Shown piece after piece: positions 7,234-10,288 of a DNA stretch of 10,288 bases (positions are counted from its first letter, which is position 1; each line of letters starts with the position of its first letter). Origin of the DNA: Candidatus Woesearchaeota archaeon (GTDB lineage Archaea > Nanobdellota > Nanobdellia > Woesearchaeales > ARS49); the NCBI GenBank assembly GCA_023261345.1, contig JAHFPE010000002.1, positions 1-10,288 of the forward strand, written 5' to 3'. The notes beneath the pieces are model-generated. The model saw only the letters and a list, made by a program, of their open reading frames with translations. It had not been told where the DNA came from and searched no databases. The position numbers and the translations under genes were made by a program.

Positions 7234-7371
7234 CTACAAGCGACGAGTTAACCACAAGACAAGTGCAACAATCGCAACAATCGCAACAATCGCCCACACC
7301 CCGATCATCACAAGACTATTCTCTGCCTCAGGATCAGTATTCTCAGCAAGCGTTTCAACATCTTTTGCCAC
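7234..7371 (-). CDS. 45-residue membrane protein with C-terminal span, GTG start
   Basis: A small gene running GTG 7371 to TAG 7234. The soluble N-terminus is acidic (VAKDVETLAENTDPEAENSL). A single hydrophobic helix follows, containing the triple AIV repeat, and the protein ends with a basic WLTRRL tail. By the positive-inside rule the C-terminus would be cytoplasmic and the acidic N-terminus outside; a tail-anchored reading is the alternative. A GGGGTG ribosome site lies five bases before GTG, and a TATA box sits about 43 bases upstream, leaving a short leader. An in-frame stop lies just upstream and there is no better start. It is the first gene of the operon leading to lgt. No family is recognised. 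Confidence 0.75.
   Translation of the reverse strand: MAKDVETLAENTDPEAENSLVMIGVWAIVAIVAIVALVLWLTRRL
7265..7291 (-). repeat. 9-base tandem repeat, three perfect copies
   Basis: The unit gcaacaatc (plus strand) occurs three times in a row and encodes Ala-Ile-Val three times inside the membrane helix of the 45-residue protein. Length changes here would shift the helix by whole triplets without breaking the frame. Confidence 0.85.
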
Positions 7372-7410
7372 ACAAACACCCCTTTTTTAGTGAGTGAAGA
7401 TAGCTTGATG

Positions 7411-7418
7411 ATTTAAAT
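7411..7418 (-). promoter_or_regulatory. TATA box for the small-membrane-protein/lgt operon
   Basis: ATTTAAAT is palindromic and centred near 7414. On the minus strand it predicts a transcription start near 7388 and a leader of about 17 bases holding the GGGGTG ribosome site of the 45-residue gene. Confidence 0.5.
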
Positions 7419-7428
7419 GTTACTAAAA

Positions 7429-7467
7429 AAGATTCCGCAGTTCGCGCTACGCTCACAGCGGAATCTT
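7429..7467. repeat. Perfect 10-base-pair inverted repeat (hairpin) in the divergent intergenic region
   Basis: AAGATTCCGC (7429-7438) pairs with GCGGAATCTT (7458-7467) around a 19-base loop that contains a further GCG/CGC pairing (7444-7446 with 7450-7452). On the minus strand the stem is followed by a run of T, resembling an intrinsic terminator. However, it lies just upstream of the operon TATA box, so an operator or insulator is equally possible. Confidence 0.7.
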
Positions 7468-7507
7468 AGACTACGACTACTCTTACTATCTCTATTCGAG
7501 TGTTCAT

Positions 7508-7572
7508 TTTAACGTTTGCTGAGTGAGCGAGCCACAGCGAACGAACTCGCAAACGTTTTAGCGAACGTTAAA
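7508..7572. repeat. Nested inverted repeats built on AACGTT
   Basis: AACGTTTGC (7511-7519) pairs with GCAAACGTT (7549-7557), extended inward by GAGT (7521-7524) with ACTC (7545-7548) across a one-base bulge. An alternative pairing is TTTAACGTT (7508-7516) with AACGTTAAA (7564-7572). The two pairings are mutually exclusive. The element ends eight bases before the TATA box of the glutaredoxin gene, so it could be an operator. Confidence 0.6.
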
Positions 7573-7579
7573 CAACAGA

Positions 7580-7588
7580 TTTATATAA
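7580..7588 (+). promoter_or_regulatory. TATA box for the glutaredoxin gene
   Basis: TTTATATAA is centred near 7584, 28 bases before the ATG at 7612. No Shine-Dalgarno sequence is present, so the transcript is probably leaderless. It is the best match to an archaeal TATA consensus in the window. Confidence 0.75.
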
Positions 7589-7611
7589 ATGCAAAAACCA
7601 ACTTAACAACA

Positions 7612-7869
7612 ATGAAAAAAGAAAAAACAAACAAGCACAATATCGTCGTGTACAGCACTCCTTCCTGTCCATACTGTAAAATTGCAAAAGAATATCTCAA
7701 AGAACTTAAACTAAAATTTAAAGAAATTGATGTTAGCGATAATGAAGATGCAGCGCAAGAAATGATTGCAAAAAGTGGTCAACTGGGAGTTCCAGTTCTC
7801 GACATAAACGGCACAATAATTACGGGTTTTAATAAGATCGCAATCAATAAAGCGCTAGGTAAGAATTAA
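7612..7869 (+). CDS. Glutaredoxin-like protein (YruB-type)
   Basis: An 85-residue thioredoxin-fold oxidoreductase. The first strand IVVYSTPSCPYC carries the redox CPYC motif (residues 19-22). The helix AKEYLKEL and the strand KEIDVS follow, then the cis-proline loop GVPV (P61) and the TGF segment near residue 71-73 that shapes the glutathione/thiol pocket. This pattern fits the short YruB-type glutaredoxins found in many archaea and bacteria, which act as cytosolic thiol-disulfide reductants. The frame is open upstream to 7516, but the TATA box at 7580-7588 places transcription start at about 7610. The true start is therefore the ATG at 7612, and the upstream frame is intergenic. It ends 15 bases from the convergent stop of the 139-residue gene. 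Confidence 0.9.
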   Translation: MKKEKTNKHNIVVYSTPSCPYCKIAKEYLKELKLKFKEIDVSDNEDAAQEMIAKSGQLGVPVLDINGTIITGFNKIAINKALGKN

Positions 7870-7884
7870 TTAAATGCAATAAGC

Positions 7885-8304
7885 TTAATAGTCATAATTA
7901 TCGCAAGAATCATCTACCAAATCACTTTCTGTATCAGGTAAAACCCGAAGTTCACCATCTTCAATTACGAAATCCATTGCGTATCCAATACAACATTTAA
8001 TGTAATCATCCATAATATCTTCAAGCTGGTCAGCTCCGATTCCACTACTGTATTTGAAGTAGCAACACACATCAGAGTGAAGTGAGAACAACAAAACAGG
8101 TAGGTGCGCAATTCCGTTTCTTGCCGCTCGTTTGATTTCAAATTCTATATCATAAAGCAGCACGACAAGCGACTCTGGACTTGGCTGGACCGGCACCAAT
8201 TCCCCTCTTTTTCGATTACTAGTTTCAGTTGTACAAGAAATGTATTGTTCTGTTAATTCGTGATAACCTATCTGAACGAGTGTTCTAAGCTCTGCCGAGT
8301 TCAT
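7885..8304 (-). CDS. Acidic 139-residue orphan protein
   Basis: I do not recognise this protein. It begins MNSAELRTLVQIGYHELTEQ and contains a strand-like LVVLLYDIEFEI and a LPVLLFSLHSDVCCYFKY segment. A helix-like stretch with a second Cys pair (IKCCIGYAMDFVIEDG) follows, and it ends in a very acidic tail (DLVDDSCDNYDY). There is no signal peptide or membrane span, so it is probably cytosolic. Six or seven cysteines, including two CC pairs, could bind metal, but their spacing matches no motif I know. It has its own TATA box and lies downstream of the Nudix gene on the same strand. The reading frame, leaderless promoter and start position agree, so I regard it as a real gene. Confidence 0.75.
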   Translation of the reverse strand: MNSAELRTLVQIGYHELTEQYISCTTETSNRKRGELVPVQPSPESLVVLLYDIEFEIKRAARNGIAHLPVLLFSLHSDVCCYFKYSSGIGADQLEDIMDDYIKCCIGYAMDFVIEDGELRVLPDTESDLVDDSCDNYDY

Positions 8305-8327
8305 TCAAAAGACAGAGTTTGCCAGAG

Positions 8328-8337
8328 CTATTTATAG
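8328..8337 (-). promoter_or_regulatory. TATA box for the 139-residue gene
   Basis: The minus strand reads CTATAAATAG, centred near 8333 and 29 bases before the ATG at 8304, again predicting a leaderless transcript. It lies in the 41-base gap after the Nudix stop codon, so this gene need not depend on read-through. Confidence 0.7.
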
Positions 8338-8345
8338 TTTCTACT

Positions 8346-8774
8346 TTAAAATTTCTGATTAATAGTAACTCTGGTGTTGAACACATCCCACAAAATCTCA
8401 TCAAACCCATCAAGCAATTTTGGAGTTGCTGCACACTCATCTGAAGAAACCCATTGGAACGCGCAATGCTCTTTGCAAAGAGTTACCTGAAGTTGTTCTG
8501 GTAATTCGGTTTTAAACAAGAAGAATCTCAACGTGAGTGCGTCATTTCTTTTCAAGTAATATTCCTTCACAAACATCACCGCTTCTTCACGAAGAACAAT
8601 TCCAGTTTCTTCTTTTAATTCTCGAATTGCGCCATGTACTGGAGACTCTCCTTCATGAACAGACCCCGCAGGTAGCCCCCACCAACCTCCGTAATAATCA
8701 GTTGCACTTCGCTGCAGAATAATGAATTTGTTTTTTACAAGTACAAGAACTCCCGCAACAAGAACAATGCGCAT
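8346..8774 (-). CDS. Nudix hydrolase
   Basis: A 142-residue protein with a complete Nudix box: Gly37, five residues, Glu43, seven residues, then Arg51-Glu52-Leu-Lys-Glu55-Glu56-Thr-Gly58-Ile. The GGWWGLPAG strand-loop leads into it, as usual. Enzymes of this superfamily hydrolyse nucleoside diphosphates linked to another moiety (damaged nucleotides, sugar nucleotides or cofactors) using Mg2+ held by the box glutamates. The substrate cannot be read from the sequence. The frame can be extended upstream to a TTG at 8792, but the TATA box at 8796-8803 lies 25 bases from the ATG at 8774, which makes that ATG the leaderless start. Homologues also begin close to the first strand (here RIVLVAGVLVL). 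It is divergent from the alpha/beta hydrolase. Confidence 0.9.
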   Translation of the reverse strand: MRIVLVAGVLVLVKNKFIILQRSATDYYGGWWGLPAGSVHEGESPVHGAIRELKEETGIVLREEAVMFVKEYYLKRNDALTLRFFLFKTELPEQLQVTLCKEHCAFQWVSSDECAATPKLLDGFDEILWDVFNTRVTINQKF

Positions 8775-8795
8775 GAACAAAAAATTCCACAAATG

Positions 8796-8803
8796 TTTAT
8801 AAG
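8796..8803. promoter_or_regulatory. Shared bidirectional TATA box for the Nudix and alpha/beta hydrolase genes
   Basis: TTTATAAG on the plus strand is CTTATAAA on the minus strand, around a palindromic TTATAA core centred near 8799.5. The minus-strand ATG at 8774 and the plus-strand GTG at 8826 lie about 25.5 and 26.5 bases from the centre. Both are at the spacing expected of leaderless archaeal transcripts, and no other TATA box is visible in the 51 bases between the genes. Confidence 0.7.
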
Positions 8804-8825
8804 AGTATCTTCGTTAGCATCTGGT

Positions 8826-9503
8826 GTGCGTAAGCAAACCGTTAATGCAGTGGTTCTGCTGGCATTCCTAAGCTCTTGCACCATGGCACAATTTTTAAAT
8901 TCAATGGATGAAACGCGAATCGCATACGACTACAATCCAGTTCCTGAAAGCAAATTTGGAATTGTTCTTGTGCATATGCTTCCTGCAAGTAAAGAAAGTT
9001 GGCAACCCCTCATTCCTTCACTAACCAAAGCAGGATATTCAACGATCGCAATTGATTATCGAGGTCGAGGCAGGAGTACAGGACATCTTGAAGCGTCGCA
9101 AGACTACCAAGACATTGCTCTAGATGTTGATGCAGCAATTACATTTCTTTTCGCAAACGGAATAACGAAAGTAATTGTGATTGGTGGTTCAATTGGTGCA
9201 AATCACGCACTTCTTGCAATAGCGCGAGACGATCGTGTTGTTGCAGCAGTCCTTCTGAGTCCAGGACTAAATTATCGAGGAGTGAACATTGAAGAAACTA
9301 GCAAGAGAATTACAAAACCTATTCTTATCATTGCATCTGAAGATGATGCGTACAGTGCAGAATCAAGCAGATCGCTTAATGCCTCTCTTTCAGGCAGGCA
9401 CGAGATTATTTCATATAAGAATGCAGGACATGCAGAAAAAATGCTAACACAACCGGATATTAATGAGAAGATTGTGGCTTTCTTAAACAGTGTGAAGAGA
9501 TAA
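8826..9503 (+). CDS. Alpha/beta hydrolase lipoprotein
   Basis: A 225-residue protein if read from the GTG at 8826. The N-terminus (start codon, then RKQTVNAVVLLAFLSSC) is a short lipoprotein signal: basic n-region, hydrophobic core and lipobox Leu-Ser-Ser-Cys with the acceptor Cys18. The mature part is an alpha/beta hydrolase with oxyanion-loop strand IVLVHMLPASKESW, the DYRGRGRS turn, nucleophile elbow GGSIGA (Ser122), an acid loop SEDDAYS (Asp173 or Asp174) and catalytic His202 in NAGHAEK. It resembles small esterase/peptidase-like (dienelactone hydrolase or S33-like) enzymes; the substrate is unknown. It should act outside the cell, anchored to the membrane. An ATG at 8793 is in frame but overlaps the TATA box (8796-8803), so it cannot be in a message started from that promoter. 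The GTG is therefore preferred. The lipobox is present with either start. Confidence 0.85.
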   Translation: MRKQTVNAVVLLAFLSSCTMAQFLNSMDETRIAYDYNPVPESKFGIVLVHMLPASKESWQPLIPSLTKAGYSTIAIDYRGRGRSTGHLEASQDYQDIALDVDAAITFLFANGITKVIVIGGSIGANHALLAIARDDRVVAAVLLSPGLNYRGVNIEETSKRITKPILIIASEDDAYSAESSRSLNASLSGRHEIISYKNAGHAEKMLTQPDINEKIVAFLNSVKR

Positions 9504-10032
9504 AACGGAATTAGAGATTACTTTTACGTGAAAGATATTAAGTTTCTTATTTTGTCAAATGTTGGTTTGATGATCTTGCAAAACGTGTGGCGGATAACTC
9601 GCTCTCGAAATTCTATTTGCTGAGGGCGCGTATTTATGGGGCGTAAAGCAATGCACCGCAATGCAAACCATAACATCGAGAGTGCAGGCACGAGGTCAAG
9701 ATTCAACAATTCATGAATTCCCGTTTCAACAAGCTTCACGAACTATGGAGAACTCTAGTCCGAAAGGCAAAACAGAACGTACAGAACAAGCATGAAGTGC
9801 ACAGCACACAGTTCATTCTCCGTTTTTCTCAATTTCCGTGACACATGCACAAAACCCAAAAATCGAAGAGTTTTTTAACAAGTTTCTTAACGTTCACAGA
9901 GTACGTTTTCATTCATGAGGCTCCACCACCTTCTTTAGTTGGCGTCACAAACAGGGGAACAGAAGTTGTTTCTTAATAGAAGAGAGTCAATTTGAACTAA
10001 ACAGTCGTAAGATACTCTTTTCTTGCGATTAA
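9504..10032. other. Gene-poor stretch, no supported feature
   Basis: Between the alpha/beta hydrolase stop and the next promoter I find no gene I can support. The longest open frame is 71 codons on the minus strand (9739-9524), from GTG with no TATA box or ribosome site at usable distance. Short frames elsewhere lack promoters. No tRNA or clear hairpin terminator was seen. A TAACGTTCACA motif at 9888-9898 also occurs at 4734-4744 beside the rad50 promoter. The region could hold an unrecognised small RNA or a decayed gene. Confidence 0.5.
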
Positions 10033-10043
10033 GTTTATAAGAG
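10033..10043 (+). promoter_or_regulatory. TATA box for the right-edge gene
   Basis: GTTTATAAGAG has its TTTATAAG core centred near 10037.5, about 25 bases before the GTG at 10063. The same 11 bases form the shared promoter at 8795-8805. The spacing predicts a leaderless message. Confidence 0.7.
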
Positions 10044-10062
10044 CGAGCATAGAATAGATTTT

Positions 10063-10288
10063 GTGGCAGAAATAATTTTGAAAGATGTTGAGCAAGGGAA
10101 AATTTCTCCAGATATTCTCTTTTCAGAGGGAGTTTTTGAAAGCAAGCAAGAAGACTATTATGGCATTCTGTGTATGTTAGTGTATAAACAATTTAGATTT
10201 CGTATACGAATAAAGCAAGCAAATGAGGATTGCTTGGTAATTATTACGCCTCAAGTATTGGTAACAAGTAAGGGTTCGATTAGTCTAG
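10063..10288 (+). CDS. Start of a hypothetical gene, cut by the right edge
   Basis: The frame opens at GTG 10063 and stays open for 75 codons to the window end. The protein begins VAEIILKDVEQGKISPDILF, continues with an acidic stretch (ESKQEDYY) and a strand-like hydrophobic segment (GILCMLVY), then a basic KQFRFRIRIK run, and reaches VIITPQVLVTSKG at the edge. There is no signal peptide, so it is probably cytosolic. I do not recognise a family from this fragment. The start is supported by the TATA box at leaderless spacing. The codon usage is consistent with the other genes here. Confidence 0.7.
   Translation, partial: MAEIILKDVEQGKISPDILFSEGVFESKQEDYYGILCMLVYKQFRFRIRIKQANEDCLVIITPQVLVTSKGSISL

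Noticed and set aside
6964..7251. A 95-codon plus-strand frame over the two small membrane genes
   Set aside because: It gives a His/Gln-rich product without a promoter, whereas the minus strand holds two frames with ribosome sites, clean membrane helices and operon spacing.
7429..7467. Calling the 10-base-pair hairpin a definite intrinsic terminator
   Set aside because: On the strand where the T run follows the stem there is no upstream gene to terminate, and bacterial-type intrinsic terminators are not the normal archaeal mechanism.
7516..7611. N-terminal extension of the glutaredoxin to an ATG at 7516
   Set aside because: The TATA box at 7580-7588 places transcription start after it, and the extra residues fall over inverted repeats and are not part of the thioredoxin fold.
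9568..9623. Possible C/D-box small RNA (TTGATGA followed later by CTGA)
   Set aside because: The C box lacks the required purine at its first position, and no convincing internal D'/C' pair or terminal stem is visible.
9524..9739. A 71-codon minus-strand frame starting with GTG
   Set aside because: There is no TATA box 25-29 bases upstream and no ribosome site, and the product is not recognisable. It may still be a decayed gene, but I cannot support it.
10270..10288. GGTTCGATT near the right edge, resembling a tRNA T-loop
   Set aside because: It lies within an open coding frame, and no matching D-arm, anticodon arm or acceptor stem precedes it.
1..10288. CRISPR array, insertion sequence, tRNA or rRNA gene
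   Set aside because: No short regularly spaced direct repeats with unique spacers, no transposase frame with terminal repeats, and no structured RNA gene could be seen. The 363-base repeats are protein-coding domains.

Overview
The window looks like a piece of an AT-rich archaeal chromosome. The best evidence is promoter structure: at least six genes have a TTTATA/TTTAAA-type TATA box centred 25-29 bases upstream of a start codon, as expected for leaderless archaeal transcripts. The window also holds a zinc-hook Rad50-like ATPase and a secreted DUF11-repeat protein dense in N-glycosylation sequons. Small gene size and many orphan genes would suit a DPANN-type lineage (for example Woesearchaeota), but that placement is inference.

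Layout. Bases 1-2499 (minus) encode the first 833 residues of a large secreted repeat protein that continues past the left edge. Its 121-residue repeats produce long open frames on the opposite strand, which are not genes. Bases 2651-4699 (minus) encode a 682-residue Rad50-like protein with no Mre11 nearby. Bases 4871-5155 (minus) encode an orphan 94-residue protein with its own promoter. Bases 7371-5259 (minus) form a compact membrane operon: a 45-residue single-span protein, a 40-residue single-span protein, a 317-residue polytopic protein and Lgt (prolipoprotein diacylglyceryl transferase). The first two are small and easily missed. A 160-base intergenic stretch with strong inverted repeats separates this operon from a divergent YruB-like glutaredoxin (7612-7869, plus). 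Then come an orphan acidic 139-residue protein (8304-7885, minus) and a Nudix hydrolase (8774-8346, minus). An alpha/beta hydrolase (8826-9503, plus) shares one bidirectional TATA box with the Nudix gene. About 560 bases with no gene I can support follow, and then the start of a truncated GTG-initiated gene (10063 to the right edge).

How the parts connect. Lgt attaches the lipid anchor to lipobox cysteines. The alpha/beta hydrolase, read from its promoter-supported GTG start, begins with a short basic/hydrophobic signal ending in a canonical lipobox (Leu-Ser-Ser-Cys). The window therefore carries both a canonical bacterial-type lipoprotein-modifying enzyme and a likely substrate, in an apparently archaeal setting. 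The repeat protein has a signal peptide but no lipobox, so it is probably an S-layer or surface glycoprotein rather than a lipoprotein.
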